A stretch of 64,000 nt of DNA from assembly GCF_001514285.1 (NCBI RefSeq), contig NZ_KQ949039.1:100878-164877 (forward strand), written 5' to 3'. Shown piece by piece: positions 17,036-26,339 of this stretch (position 1 is its first letter; the number at the start of each line of letters is the position of its first letter). The notes under the pieces were generated by a model, which did no database searches, was not told the origin of the DNA, and was given only the letters and a program-made list of their open reading frames with translations. This stretch comes from Streptomyces sp. DSM 15324 (GTDB taxonomy: Bacteria; Actinomycetota; Actinomycetes; Streptomycetales; Streptomycetaceae). The translations under genes and the position numbers were made by a program.

Positions 17036-17518
17036 ATGACTGAGGCAACGGAGCAGGCCCGGACGCAGGGCACGGGCGGCGGCACGGAGACCGTCTCCGC
17101 CCGCAAGCCGACCCGGCGCGGCGGCGGTGACCCCTCGACCCGGGGGCGGACCACCATCGCCGACGGGGTCGTGGAGAAGATCGCGGGCCTCGCCACCCGG
17201 GACGTCGTCGGCGTCCATGCGATGGGCAGTGGTCTGAGCCGTACCTTCGGCGCGGTGCGCGACCGGGTGCCCGGCGGGGCCAAGTCCGTGACACGCGGCG
17301 TCAAGGCCGAGGTCGGCGAGGTGCAGACCGCGCTCGACCTGGAGATCGTCGTCGACTACGGAGTGTCGATCACCGAGGTCTCCCGGGACGTCCGGGAGAA
17401 CGTGATCGCGGCGGTGGAGCGGATGACCGGGCTGGAGGTCGTCGAGGTCAACATCGCGGTGAGCGACGTGAAGCTCCCCGAGGAGGAGGACGAGGAGCCC
17501 GAGCCCCGCATCCAGTGA
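17036..17518 (+). CDS. Asp23/Gls24 family envelope stress protein
   Basis: 160 aa. After a disordered N-terminus rich in Thr, Gly and Arg (1-40), a canonical Asp23 domain follows: TTIADGVVEKIAGLATRDVVGVHAMG, then LDLEIVVDYGVSITEVSRDVRENVIAAVERMTGLEVVEVNIAVSDV. The C-terminus is acidic (EEEDEEPEP). In Firmicutes Asp23 coats the inner membrane through the AmaP anchor and is tied to cell-wall stress. ATG 17036 follows AAGGA. It is the first gene of a five-gene run whose later members overlap. Confidence 0.92.
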   Translation: MTEATEQARTQGTGGGTETVSARKPTRRGGGDPSTRGRTTIADGVVEKIAGLATRDVVGVHAMGSGLSRTFGAVRDRVPGGAKSVTRGVKAEVGEVQTALDLEIVVDYGVSITEVSRDVRENVIAAVERMTGLEVVEVNIAVSDVKLPEEEDEEPEPRIQ

Positions 17519-17558
17519 CGTACCGGGACGTACCGGCCGACGAGCGGAGGAACACAGC

Positions 17559-17744
17559 ATGAGCAGGGCCGTGATCGGAATGATCGCCGGCATGGCGCTG
17601 GCCTTCGCCGGATACTTCGGCGGATTCGGCGCCTTCCTCCTGGTGGCCGCCCTCGGCGCCGTCGGGTTCGTCGTCGGCAGGCTCCTCGAAGGGGACATGG
17701 AGGTCGGGGACTTCTTCCGCACACGTGACGACCGGCGCAGGTGA
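17559..17744 (+). CDS. Small membrane protein, DUF2273-like, of the Asp23 operon
   Basis: 61 aa with two closely packed hydrophobic segments (about residues 5-22 and 25-42) and a charged C-terminus (GDFFRTRDDRRR). It resembles the DUF2273 proteins that accompany asp23 and amaP in Firmicutes. GGAGG precedes the ATG. Its stop overlaps the next gene's GTG (GTGA), implying translational coupling. Confidence 0.8.
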   Translation: MSRAVIGMIAGMALAFAGYFGGFGAFLLVAALGAVGFVVGRLLEGDMEVGDFFRTRDDRRR

Positions 17745-18124
17745 CGGCCGTGAGCGAGGGGACGGGCGCGGCCCCCCGACGGCCCGCCGACGTCCCGCCC
17801 GGCGAGCGCGGCGCCACCCGTATCGCGGACCGGGTCGTGGCGAAGATCGCCGCCCAGGCCGCACTGGAGGCGATCCGCCCGCTGTCCCCCGGAGCGGCCC
17901 GCCCGCACGCCACCGTGGTGATCCACCACGACGCCGCGCACCTCCACGTCCACCTGGAACTCGACTACCCCACCGACCTCGGCCCCCGCTGCCACGCGGT
18001 GCGTCGACATGTCACCGAGCGGGTAGGCGCGTTGGTGGGAATGCAGGTTCCGGAGGTCGCCGTCCAGGTGGAGAAGCTGCACCTGACAGCGGCCCTCGGC
18101 GCGCCACACGGGAGGACGCGATGA
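17741..18124 (+). CDS. Second Asp23/Gls24-like protein
   Basis: 127 aa. GATRIADRVVAKIAAQAALEAIRPLSP corresponds to the Asp23 N-terminal helix and strand. HLHVHLELDYPTDLGPRCHAVRRHVTERVGALVGMQVPEVAVQVEKL matches the rest, with the DYG turn changed to DYP. It is soluble and would depend on partners for membrane attachment. The GTG at 17741 overlaps the previous stop, and its own stop overlaps the next ATG (ATGA). Confidence 0.82.
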   Translation: MTAVSEGTGAAPRRPADVPPGERGATRIADRVVAKIAAQAALEAIRPLSPGAARPHATVVIHHDAAHLHVHLELDYPTDLGPRCHAVRRHVTERVGALVGMQVPEVAVQVEKLHLTAALGAPHGRTR

Positions 18125-18759
18125 GCGAGCCCCGGGGCCCGGAGGGCACCACCCCCCTGCCCGTCCTGGAGAAACCCCCGCGGGAGGGCGACCCGCCCGA
18201 GGCCTCCGGCACCGGCGAGGTGCACCGCTTCTGGTCCGCCCGCCGCGTCCCGGCCGCGATCGTGGCGGCCGCGCTGTTCGTCGTCACGGGCGCCTTCCTC
18301 TACGACGTCTGCGCGGTCCGGGCCGGCCGGCCCGCCCTCGCCTGGCGCCGCGAACTCGCCACCCAGCTCGCCGAACGCCCCCTCGACGACACCTGGGTGC
18401 TCGTCGGCGCCGGTGTCGCGGCGGCCCTCGGCCTGTGGCTGGTCCTGCTCGCCGTCACCCCGGGCCTGCGGTCCGTCCTGCCGATGCGCCGCATCCACCC
18501 CGACGTACGGGCCGGCCTGCACCGGGACGCGGTGGCGCTGGTGCTGCGCGACCGGGCCATGGAGGTCGCCGGCGTCCAGTCGGTACGGGTCCGCGCCCAC
18601 CGGCGCCGGGCCGACGTCCGCGCGCTCTCCCACTTCCGCGACCTGGACGCCGTCCACGCCGACCTCGACACCGTGCTGACCCAGGCGATCCGGGGACTGG
18701 GCCTCGTACGGCCGCCGCGGCTGACGCTGCAGGTGCGGCGGCCCGGGAAGAAGGGGTGA
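18121..18759 (+). CDS. DUF6286-type membrane protein with Asp23-like C-terminal domain
   Basis: 212 aa. A Pro/Glu-rich cytosolic N-terminus is followed by two transmembrane helices (about 43-64 and 97-118) and a soluble C-terminal domain. That domain reads ALVLRDRAMEVAGVQSVRV...DTVLTQAIRGLGL...RLTLQVRR, which follows the Asp23 order of elements (helix, VxGV strand, helix, final strand). The resemblance is my inference. The start overlaps the previous stop, and the stop overlaps the amaP-like start. Confidence 0.75.
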   Translation: MSEPRGPEGTTPLPVLEKPPREGDPPEASGTGEVHRFWSARRVPAAIVAAALFVVTGAFLYDVCAVRAGRPALAWRRELATQLAERPLDDTWVLVGAGVAAALGLWLVLLAVTPGLRSVLPMRRIHPDVRAGLHRDAVALVLRDRAMEVAGVQSVRVRAHRRRADVRALSHFRDLDAVHADLDTVLTQAIRGLGLVRPPRLTLQVRRPGKKG

Positions 18760-19343
18760 GGAGCGTGCTCAGGACCGTCAACCGGGTGCTGCTCGGTCTC
18801 GTCGGACTGGTGCTCCTCGCCGTCGGCGGCGCGGTGCTGGCCGTGGGCCTCGGGGTCCCGCCGCCCTCCTGGTGGATCCACGACGGCCCCCACGACGTCC
18901 TGCTCAGCACCGCCGAACGCACGAAGTGGAGCGACGAGAGCTGGTGGTGGCCGACGGTCATCGCCGTCCTCGCCGTCCTCGTCCTGCTCGCGCTGTGGTG
19001 GCTCACGTCGGTGCTGCGCCGCCACCGGCTCGCCGAGGTCCTGGTGGACACCGGCGACGGCGCGGGCGCACTGCTGCGGGGCCGCGCCCTGCAGTCGGTG
19101 CTGGCGGCGGACGCGGCCGCCCAGGAGGGGGTGTCCGACGCCCAGGTCCAGCTGACGGGCCGCAGGGACGCCCCCGAGACCCGGGTCCGGCTGCGCCTCG
19201 AACCCCATGTGGACCCGGGAACGGCCCTGCGCGACCTGGCCGACCGGTCCCTGGCGCACGCACGGGACTCGGCGGCCCTGCACAGGCTCCCGGCGGACGT
19301 ACGCCTGGCGGCGGCGAAGCACAAGGCGGCGAGGGTGACGTGA
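18756..19343 (+). CDS. amaP: AmaP-like alkaline shock membrane anchor protein
   Basis: 195 aa with two transmembrane helices (about residues 10-32 and 66-90). The C-terminal cytosolic domain (RGRALQSVLAADAAAQEGVSDAQVQL...) matches the AmaP plan of a membrane anchor for Asp23. I chose GTG 18756, which overlaps the preceding stop (GTGA); GTG 18765 is also possible. It is the last gene of the run, with a convergent SDR gene 16 bases downstream. Confidence 0.78.
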   Translation: MRSVLRTVNRVLLGLVGLVLLAVGGAVLAVGLGVPPPSWWIHDGPHDVLLSTAERTKWSDESWWWPTVIAVLAVLVLLALWWLTSVLRRHRLAEVLVDTGDGAGALLRGRALQSVLAADAAAQEGVSDAQVQLTGRRDAPETRVRLRLEPHVDPGTALRDLADRSLAHARDSAALHRLPADVRLAAAKHKAARVT

Positions 19344-19359
19344 AGCCCCGGTCCCGGCC

Positions 19360-20115
19360 TCAGAACCCGTGCCGCATCCCGCCGTCCACCGGCACCATGA
19401 TCCCGGTGAGGTAGGACGCGGCCGGCGACAGCAGGAACGCCGCCGTCCTGCCGAACTCCTCCGGCGTGCCGTACCGCCGCAGCGCGATCCGGGACTCGTT
19501 CGCCGCCCGGGTCGCCTCGGGGTCGGCCGACAGCCCGTCCAGCTCCCGCACCCGGTCGGTGTCGATCCGCGACGGCAGCAGCCCCACGACCCGGATGCCG
19601 CGCGGCCCCAGCTCGTCGGAGAGCGACTTGGCGAAGCCCGCGAGCCCCGGCCGCAGCCCGTTGGAGATCGTCAGCCCCGGGATCGGCTCGTGCACCGACC
19701 CGGACAGCACGAACCCGATCACCCCGCCCGGCTCCAGCTCGGCCGCCGCCGCCCGCGCCATCCGCACCGCCCCGAGGAACACCGACTCGAACGCCGCCTG
19801 CCACTGCTCGTCGGTGTTGTCCGCGACGAACCCCGGCGGCGGCCCGCCCACGCTCACCAGCACCCCGTCCAGCGCGCCGAAGGTCTCCCGGGCCGTGGCG
19901 ATCAGTCGCTCCGCCGCCCGCGGGTCGGCGTTGTCGACGGCCACCCCGGCCGCGTTCGGCCCCAGCTCGGCCGCCGCCCGCGCGACGCGCTCCTCGTCCC
20001 GCCCCGTCACGACCACCTTCGCGCCGTCCGCGACGAGTTCGCGCGCCGCCGCGTTGCCGAGTCCGCGCGTGGCCCCGGTGACGACGTACACCCGGTCCTT
20101 CAGTCCAAGATCCAT
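19360..20115 (-). CDS. Atypical SDR oxidoreductase lacking the catalytic Tyr and Lys
   Basis: 251 aa Rossmann protein. The cofactor motif TGATRGLG is at residues 13-20, with the NAG-equivalent segment changed to SVGG. Where classical SDRs have YxxxK, this protein reads SNGLRPGLAGFAKSL, so Tyr is Ser and Lys is Arg. The C-terminal TGIMVPVDGGMRHGF tail is normal. It belongs to a divergent FabG-like branch that either uses other residues or binds without redox chemistry. It follows the GH15 gene by five bases on the same strand, so the two are one unit. Confidence 0.85.
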   Translation of the reverse strand: MDLGLKDRVYVVTGATRGLGNAAARELVADGAKVVVTGRDEERVARAAAELGPNAAGVAVDNADPRAAERLIATARETFGALDGVLVSVGGPPPGFVADNTDEQWQAAFESVFLGAVRMARAAAAELEPGGVIGFVLSGSVHEPIPGLTISNGLRPGLAGFAKSLSDELGPRGIRVVGLLPSRIDTDRVRELDGLSADPEATRAANESRIALRRYGTPEEFGRTAAFLLSPAASYLTGIMVPVDGGMRHGF

Positions 20116-20120
20116 GGCCC

Positions 20121-21908
20121 CTATCCTGCCTCCTCGCCCCCGAACAGGGCGAGGGCGGTGTTCACCAGGCCGAGGTGGCTGAAGGCCTGTGGGAAGTTGC
20201 CGAGATGCCGGCCGGCGACGGGGTCGTACTCCTCGGCCAGCAGGCCCACGTCGTTGGTGAGGCCCACCAGCCGTTCGAACAGCTCCCGCCCCTCCTCGGG
20301 GCGGCCCGTCTCCTGGAGCGCGTGCGCCAGCCAGAACGAGCAGGCCAGGAAGGTGCCCTCGTCCCCGGGCAGTCCGTCCACGGTCGTCCCGTCGGTGCTG
20401 TAGCGGCGCACCAGACCGCCGTGCCCCAGTTCCGCGCGGACCGCGTCGACCGTGCCGACCACCCTCGGGTCCTCCGGCGGCAGGAAACCCAGACGCGGGA
20501 TGAGCAGCAGGGCGGCGTCGAGGTCCCGGGAGCCGTAGGACTGGGTGAAGGTGTTGCGTTCCGCGTCGTAGCCCTTCTCGCACACCTCCCGGTGCACCTC
20601 CTCGCGCATCGCCCGCCAGCCCTCCAGATCCCCCTTCAGCTCGGGGTTCTCCTCCAGGGCACGGACCGCGCGGTCGGCGGCCACCCACACCATCACCTTC
20701 GAGTGCACGAACTGGCGGCGCCCCCCGCGCACCTCCCACAGCCCCTCGTCGGGCTGCCGCCAGTGCTCGCTCAGCCAGCTCATCAGCGCGCACTGGATCG
20801 ACCACACATGCGGTTTGGTCGGCAGGCCCGCGGCACGGGCCAGCGCCAGGGAGTCGATGACCTCGCCGTAGACGTCCAGCTGGAGCTGGTTCACGGCCTC
20901 GTTGCCCGCGCGTACCGGGCTGGAGCGGGCGTAGCCGGACAGCCACGGCAGCTCGATCTCGGGCAGCCGGCGCTCACCCGCGAGCCCGTACATGATCTGG
21001 AGGTCGGCCGGGTCCCCGGCGACGGCCCGCAGCAGCCAGTCCCGCCACGCCTCGGCCTCGTCGTGGTAGCCGGCCTCCAGCAGCGCGCCCAGCGTGAGGG
21101 TGGAGTCGCGCAGCCAGCAGTAGCGGTAGTCCCAGTTGCGCACCCCGCCGAGCTGTTCGGGCAGGGAGGTCGTCGGGGCGGCGACGATGCCCCCGGTGGG
21201 CCGGTAGGTGAGCGCCTTCAGGGTGATCAGGGAGCGGACCACGGTGTCCCGGTGCGGGCCGTCGTAGCGGCAGCGCGCGGCCCAGGCCCGCCAGTCCTCC
21301 TCGGTGGAGCGCAGTGCCTCGCGCGGGTCGATCAGCGGGGGACGCCGTTCGTGCGAGGGGTGCCAGGTCAGGACGAAGGCCACCGACTCGCCCGCGCCGA
21401 CGGTGAACTCGGAGTGGGTGGCGAAGTTCTCGCCCCAGGTGCGCACGGCCGGTTCGCTGCGCAGCCAGACCGAGTCCGGCCCGGCGACCGCCACCCGGTG
21501 GCCGTCCGCCCGGCGCATCCACGGCACGATCGAGCCGTGGTCGAAGCGCAGCCGCACATCGCTGCGGACGGTGACCCGGCCGCGCAGCCCCGCAACGATC
21601 CGGACCAGATCGGGATGGCGGTCGCGTTGCGGCATCAGGTCGGTGACCCGGATCGCGCCCCCGTCGGTCTCCCACTCGGTGTCGAGGACGAGGGTGTCGG
21701 GGCGGTAGGCGCGACGGGTGCAGGCCCGGTCGACGCCCTTGGGGGCGATGCGCCAGTGGCCGTTCTCACGGTTGCCCAGCAGGCGGGCGAAGCAGGCGGC
21801 GGAGTCGAAGCGGGGCAGACAGAGCCAGTCGACCGAGCCGTCGCGGCCGACCAGGGCCGCGGTCTGTTCGTCGCCGATGAGGGCGTAGTCCTCGATACGG
21901 GGGTGCAC
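20121..21908 (-). CDS. Glycoside hydrolase family 15 protein (glucoamylase/trehalase-like)
   Basis: 595 aa, the normal length for bacterial cytosolic GH15 enzymes. It has the N-terminal beta-sandwich (PRIEDYALIGDEQTAALVGRDG..., SVDWLCLPRFDS) and an (alpha/alpha)6 barrel with the landmark NWDYRYCWLRDSTLT near residue 260. Substrates of relatives include maltooligosaccharides, dextran-like glucans and trehalose; this one cannot be assigned. No signal peptide is visible. GTG 21908 follows CAGGGAC. The downstream SDR is probably co-translated. Confidence 0.93.
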   Translation of the reverse strand: MHPRIEDYALIGDEQTAALVGRDGSVDWLCLPRFDSAACFARLLGNRENGHWRIAPKGVDRACTRRAYRPDTLVLDTEWETDGGAIRVTDLMPQRDRHPDLVRIVAGLRGRVTVRSDVRLRFDHGSIVPWMRRADGHRVAVAGPDSVWLRSEPAVRTWGENFATHSEFTVGAGESVAFVLTWHPSHERRPPLIDPREALRSTEEDWRAWAARCRYDGPHRDTVVRSLITLKALTYRPTGGIVAAPTTSLPEQLGGVRNWDYRYCWLRDSTLTLGALLEAGYHDEAEAWRDWLLRAVAGDPADLQIMYGLAGERRLPEIELPWLSGYARSSPVRAGNEAVNQLQLDVYGEVIDSLALARAAGLPTKPHVWSIQCALMSWLSEHWRQPDEGLWEVRGGRRQFVHSKVMVWVAADRAVRALEENPELKGDLEGWRAMREEVHREVCEKGYDAERNTFTQSYGSRDLDAALLLIPRLGFLPPEDPRVVGTVDAVRAELGHGGLVRRYSTDGTTVDGLPGDEGTFLACSFWLAHALQETGRPEEGRELFERLVGLTNDVGLLAEEYDPVAGRHLGNFPQAFSHLGLVNTALALFGGEEAG

Positions 21909-22321
21909 GTCCCTGCGGGTTCCCGGTGGGCCGGGCGGGCAATCAGGGGGTGGGGCCGGGGGAGTGACACCCCGCTCACCGCGTCCTCGGTCCCCGGGGA
22001 GACCCCCTCCGGGGCGCGCACCGGCTGGTACTCCCGGCGGGTCGGTACCGGGGCCCGCGGGTGGTGGCGGTGGTGCCGGGCGCAGTGGCGGTCGTACGCG
22101 GCCTCGCCGGCCGGTTCGCGCGGGTACCGGCGCACGCCGCCCACCACCTCGCGGCGACGGCCCGCCGTATGCAGAGAGCCGACGAGACGGCCGCCCTCCG
22201 CCGAGAGCGCCCCGCTGCTGCGCGACGACCGGCGCGTGCTGGTCGACGCCCTGCTACACCTTCCCGCCCGGCACCGCGAGCCGGCGCTCCCGGCGGAGGA
22301 CGGGCGGGAGCGGCGCGGGCG
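21909..22321. other. 413-base region without a supported gene
   Basis: It lies between the GH15 start and the SURF1 stop, both on the minus strand. All frames are open for long stretches and rich in Arg, Pro and Gly, with no recognisable domain. It must contain the GH15 promoter. I see no clear hairpin, repeat or RNA element. Confidence 0.55.
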
Positions 22322-23116
22322 CTACACCGGAGCCGGTGCCGCTTCCTCCGCCTGCGCCGAGGCGGCAGCCGCCTCACGCTCCCGGCGCTCCCGGCGGACC
22401 AGGACCACCCAGCCGACCGGGACGCCCGCCGCGAACAGCCACCACTGGATGGCGTAGGCGAAGTTCAGCGCAGCGTCCTCGCTGCCGGGCTTCCCGACCG
22501 GCTCGGGGGTGCCGCCCTTCGGCTCGGGCGCCGTCTGGGCGATGTACCCGCCCAGCACCGGCTCGCCGAGCCGCCGCGCCTGCTCCTCGCTGTTGATCAG
22601 CATGATCTGCCGGTCCGGCAGCCCCTTGAGGTCCTTGATGCCGCTCGCCGCCGTCGTCTCGTCGGGCATCAGCCGCCCGGTGACGGTGACCTCGCCGGCG
22701 GGCGGCGCGGGGATCTTCGGGAACGTGCTCTGGCTCGCGCCGTTCGCCGGGATCCACCCCCGGTTGACGAGCAGCACCTTGCCGTCCGTCAGCACGAACG
22801 GGGTGAGGACGTGGAAGCCGACCGTCTCGTCGGCGTTGACCCGGCGCCGTACGACGACCTCGTGCGCGGTGTCGAAGGTGCCCGTCGCGGTCACCGCGCG
22901 GTAGCGCTGGTCACGGGTGACGGTGTGTCCCGGGGACGTCATCCGCTCCACCGGCACCGGCTCGGCGGACAGCGCGTCGGTGACGAGCTGGTTGCGCGCG
23001 GCGCGCTCGTCGTGGCGGTGCATCTGCCAGAAGCCCAGCCGGATCATCGTGGGGATGAGCAGCAGGGCGACCAGCGTGAGGATCACCCACTGCCGGGACA
23101 ACAGGAAGCGGTACAC
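22322..23116 (-). CDS. SURF1 family cytochrome oxidase biogenesis protein
   Basis: 264 aa with a transmembrane helix at each end (about residues 10-27 and 222-242) and an extracytoplasmic domain between. Family landmarks are LGFWQMHRHDERAARNQ after the first helix and VLLVNRGWIPAN in the middle. SURF1/Shy1 proteins help haem a insertion or assembly of cytochrome c oxidase. GTG 23116 is placed directly after a hairpin that holds the ribosome-binding sequence. The Ala/Glu-rich C-terminal tail is probably disordered. Confidence 0.9.
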   Translation of the reverse strand: MYRFLLSRQWVILTLVALLLIPTMIRLGFWQMHRHDERAARNQLVTDALSAEPVPVERMTSPGHTVTRDQRYRAVTATGTFDTAHEVVVRRRVNADETVGFHVLTPFVLTDGKVLLVNRGWIPANGASQSTFPKIPAPPAGEVTVTGRLMPDETTAASGIKDLKGLPDRQIMLINSEEQARRLGEPVLGGYIAQTAPEPKGGTPEPVGKPGSEDAALNFAYAIQWWLFAAGVPVGWVVLVRRERREREAAAASAQAEEAAPAPV

Positions 23117-23145
23117 CCCACGACCGTACCTCTCGGGTCGTGGGG
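23116..23145 (-). promoter_or_regulatory. Hairpin presenting the ribosome-binding site of the SURF1 gene
   Basis: A perfect 10-bp stem CCCCACGACC / GGTCGTGGGG (23116-23125 and 23136-23145) ends at the GTG start. On the minus strand its loop contains GAGAGG, the only Shine-Dalgarno-like sequence. The fold would bring that sequence next to the start codon or hide the start. Confidence 0.45.
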
Positions 23146-23176
23146 TGCTGTCGCAGGGGTGCCGAAGACGGGCGCG

Positions 23177-23410
23177 TCAGACGCGGTCGATGATCCCCGC
23201 CTTCCCCTCGGCCCGCGCGCAGTGGGCGCCGCAGTACCAGTGGCCCTCGACCTCGACGCCCTGGCCGATGATCTGGACCCGGCAGTGCTCGCAGATCGGG
23301 GCCATGCGATGAATCGCACAGGAGAAGCAGTCGAAGACGTGCACGGCGCCCTGCGCGTGCACCTCGAAGGTCATTCCGTAGTCATTGCCGCAAACTTCGC
23401 ATCTCGCCAT
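23177..23410 (-). CDS. Small cysteine-rich zinc-ribbon protein
   Basis: 77 aa, with paired CxxC/CxxH-type clusters: CEVCGNDY near the start, FDCFSCAIH in the middle, CEHCRVQI, then HWYCGAHCARAEG. This predicts two zinc-binding knuckles, as in small 'prokaryotic metallothionein-like' or zinc-ribbon proteins of Streptomyces. The role is unknown. It lies 60 bases upstream of the SURF1 gene on the same strand and could share its transcript. Confidence 0.82.
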   Translation of the reverse strand: MARCEVCGNDYGMTFEVHAQGAVHVFDCFSCAIHRMAPICEHCRVQIIGQGVEVEGHWYCGAHCARAEGKAGIIDRV

Positions 23411-23490
23411 GCGCCACAGGGTGAGCGCTCACCCGCGCGCGGGCGAGCGGGCGGTGGGCGAGTCGTCCGGCAATCACCCGTACGTACGGC

Positions 23491-24498
23491 TCACCCGTCG
23501 GCTGCCTCGACATCGCGCAGCAGCTGCCCGAACGCCGCCTCGTCCACCACCGGGGTCCCGAACTGACGGGCCTTCACCACCTTCGACGTGCCCGAGTCGG
23601 GATCGTTGGTGACCAGCAGACTGGTCAGCCGGGACACGCTGGTCGCCACATGCAGCCCCGCCTCGGTGGCGCGGTCCTCCAGCAGCTCGCGCTCCACGGA
23701 CGTGTCGCCCGAGAACGCCACCCGCATGCCCTGCTTGAGCCTTTTGCCGTCTTCGTACCGCCCGGGGTTGGGGTACGGACAGACGGGCCGCTTGCGCGAG
23801 GGCCGCCAGCTGCTCGGCCGGCCGCCGTAGCCGCCGCCGTAACCGCCGCCGCCCTGGCGGCCGATGCGGGCCGCGGGTCCGTCGGTCCACTCCGTGAGCG
23901 GCCGGCACTCCAGCAGCGGCAGCCGCACCCCGCCCGCCGCCGCGGCCCGCAGGCTCGGCCGGAACGCCTCCGCGAGGACGCGCGCGTCGTCGAGGGCGTG
24001 GTGCGCCTGTCGCTGGACCACGCCGAAGTGCGCCGCGAGCGACTCCAGTTTGTGGTTGGGCAGCGGCAGCCGCAGCTCCTTGGAGAGGGCGATGGTGCAC
24101 AGCCGCTGCCGCACCGGCGCCTCGCGCTCCGCGCGCGCGTACTCCCGGGCGATCATCTGCCAGTCGAAGACCGCGTTGTGCGCGACGAGCACCCGCCCCG
24201 CGAGCCGCTCCGCGAACTCCTCGGCCACGTCCTGGAAGAGCGGGGCGCCCTCCAGTGCCTCGCTCGTCAGACCGTGTATCCACACCGGCCCCGGGTCGCG
24301 CTCCGGGTTGACCAGCGTGTACCAGTGGTCCTCGACCTCACCGCGCGCGTCCAGCCGGTACACGGCGGCGGAGATGATCCGGTCGTCCCGGGCCAGTCCG
24401 GTGGTCTCCACGTCAACGACCGCGTACCCCTGGGGATACGCGGCCGGCCACTCCGTGGGGGAGGACGCTGCGGTCGTCTGGTCTGCGAGCATGGTCAT
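23491..24498 (-). CDS. DEDDh 3'-5' exonuclease (DnaQ-like) with C-terminal BRCT domain
   Basis: 335 aa. The exonuclease domain (about residues 20-190) has motif I VVDVETTGL, motif II VAHNAVFDWQM and motif III HHALDDARVLAEAF. A Gly/Tyr-rich linker (GRQGGGGYGGGYGGRP) leads to a BRCT-like domain at about 255-330 (GMRVAFSGDTSVERELLEDRATEAGLHVATSVSRLTSLLVTND...). Such proteins trim DNA in repair or proofreading. The BRCT resembles the one in NAD-dependent ligases. The start at ATG 24498 is divergent from the next gene by 56 bases. Confidence 0.92.
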   Translation of the reverse strand: MTMLADQTTAASSPTEWPAAYPQGYAVVDVETTGLARDDRIISAAVYRLDARGEVEDHWYTLVNPERDPGPVWIHGLTSEALEGAPLFQDVAEEFAERLAGRVLVAHNAVFDWQMIAREYARAEREAPVRQRLCTIALSKELRLPLPNHKLESLAAHFGVVQRQAHHALDDARVLAEAFRPSLRAAAAGGVRLPLLECRPLTEWTDGPAARIGRQGGGGYGGGYGGRPSSWRPSRKRPVCPYPNPGRYEDGKRLKQGMRVAFSGDTSVERELLEDRATEAGLHVATSVSRLTSLLVTNDPDSGTSKVVKARQFGTPVVDEAAFGQLLRDVEAADG

Positions 24499-24554
24499 TG
24501 AGGATACGGGGCGCCGCCGACACCGGTGACGCACCGGATGTCATCCTCCCTCCC

Positions 24555-25289
24555 GTGACGGAACGGCAGACGCGACCCGACGCGGAACCACCCCACCGCG
24601 AGACCCACGAGGGCACCCTCGGCTCCCGGTTGAACTGGCTGCGCGCCGCCGTGCTCGGCGCCAACGACGGCATCGTCTCCACCGCGGGCCTGGTCGTCGG
24701 CGTGGCCGGCGCCACCGAGGACCGCTCGGCGCTGCTGACGGCGGGTCTGGCCGGCCTGCTGGCCGGGTCCCTGTCGATGGCGGCCGGGGAGTACGTGTCG
24801 GTGTCCACGCAGCGCGACTCCGAGAAGGCGGCCCTCGCACAGGAGCGGCGCGAGCTGCGCGAACAGCCGGAGGCCGAACTGGAGGAACTCACCGGGCTGC
24901 TGGAGGAGCGCGGCCTCACCCGCGAGGTGGCCCGCGAGGCCGCCGTCCAGCTGACGGAACGTGACGCCCTGCGGGCCCACGCGCGCGTGGAGCTGGGCAT
25001 CGACCCCGACGACCTCACCAACCCCTGGCACGCGGCCTGGGCGAGCTTCCTCGCCTTCACCGCCGGTGCCCTCCTGCCCCTCCTCGCGATCGTCCTGCCC
25101 CCCGTCGGCTGGCGCCTGCCGGTGACGGTGGTCTCGGTCCTGATCGCCCTGTTCTGCACCGGCTGGAGCAGCGCCCGGCTGGGGGCCGCCGCACCCCGGC
25201 GGGCCGTCCTGCGCAACGTGTGCGGGGGAGCGCTGGCGATGGGGGTGACGTACGGGGTGGGGGTGTTGCTGGGGGCGGCGGGGGTGTGA
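24555..25289 (+). CDS. VIT1/CCC1 family iron/manganese transporter
   Basis: 244 aa membrane protein. WLRAAVLGANDGIVSTAGLVVGVAGA and LLAGSLSMAAGEYVSVSTQRD are the first two family helices with their metal-site residues. A charged cytosolic segment (about 95-155, Glu-rich) is the metal-binding domain. Three further helices complete it. The family exports Fe2+ or Mn2+. GTG 24555 is selected; CATCCT seven bases upstream may be a -10 for a leaderless mRNA, as no ribosome site is visible. Confidence 0.9.
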   Translation: MTERQTRPDAEPPHRETHEGTLGSRLNWLRAAVLGANDGIVSTAGLVVGVAGATEDRSALLTAGLAGLLAGSLSMAAGEYVSVSTQRDSEKAALAQERRELREQPEAELEELTGLLEERGLTREVAREAAVQLTERDALRAHARVELGIDPDDLTNPWHAAWASFLAFTAGALLPLLAIVLPPVGWRLPVTVVSVLIALFCTGWSSARLGAAAPRRAVLRNVCGGALAMGVTYGVGVLLGAAGV

Positions 25290-25460
25290 TCTCCGGCCGT
25301 CCGCTGTGCGGAGGCCGCCGAGCGGCGACCCGGCAGCCCCGCGGGGGCGGCACCCGCCCGGCTCTTGGCGGAGACCGCCAACAAGCAAGCGCGTACCCCC
25401 GGAAATACTTGTGGGTAACACCGTCTAGCCCCGGCCGACCTGCGGTTCTACGGTGCCTCC

Positions 25461-26335
<875 letters not shown>

Positions 26336-26339
<4 letters not shown>

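Noticed and set aside
21964..22596. A gene in the gap between GH15 and SURF1
   Set aside because: Frames on both strands are open but of extreme Arg/Pro composition, overlap neighbouring genes in the wrong frame, and match no family I know.
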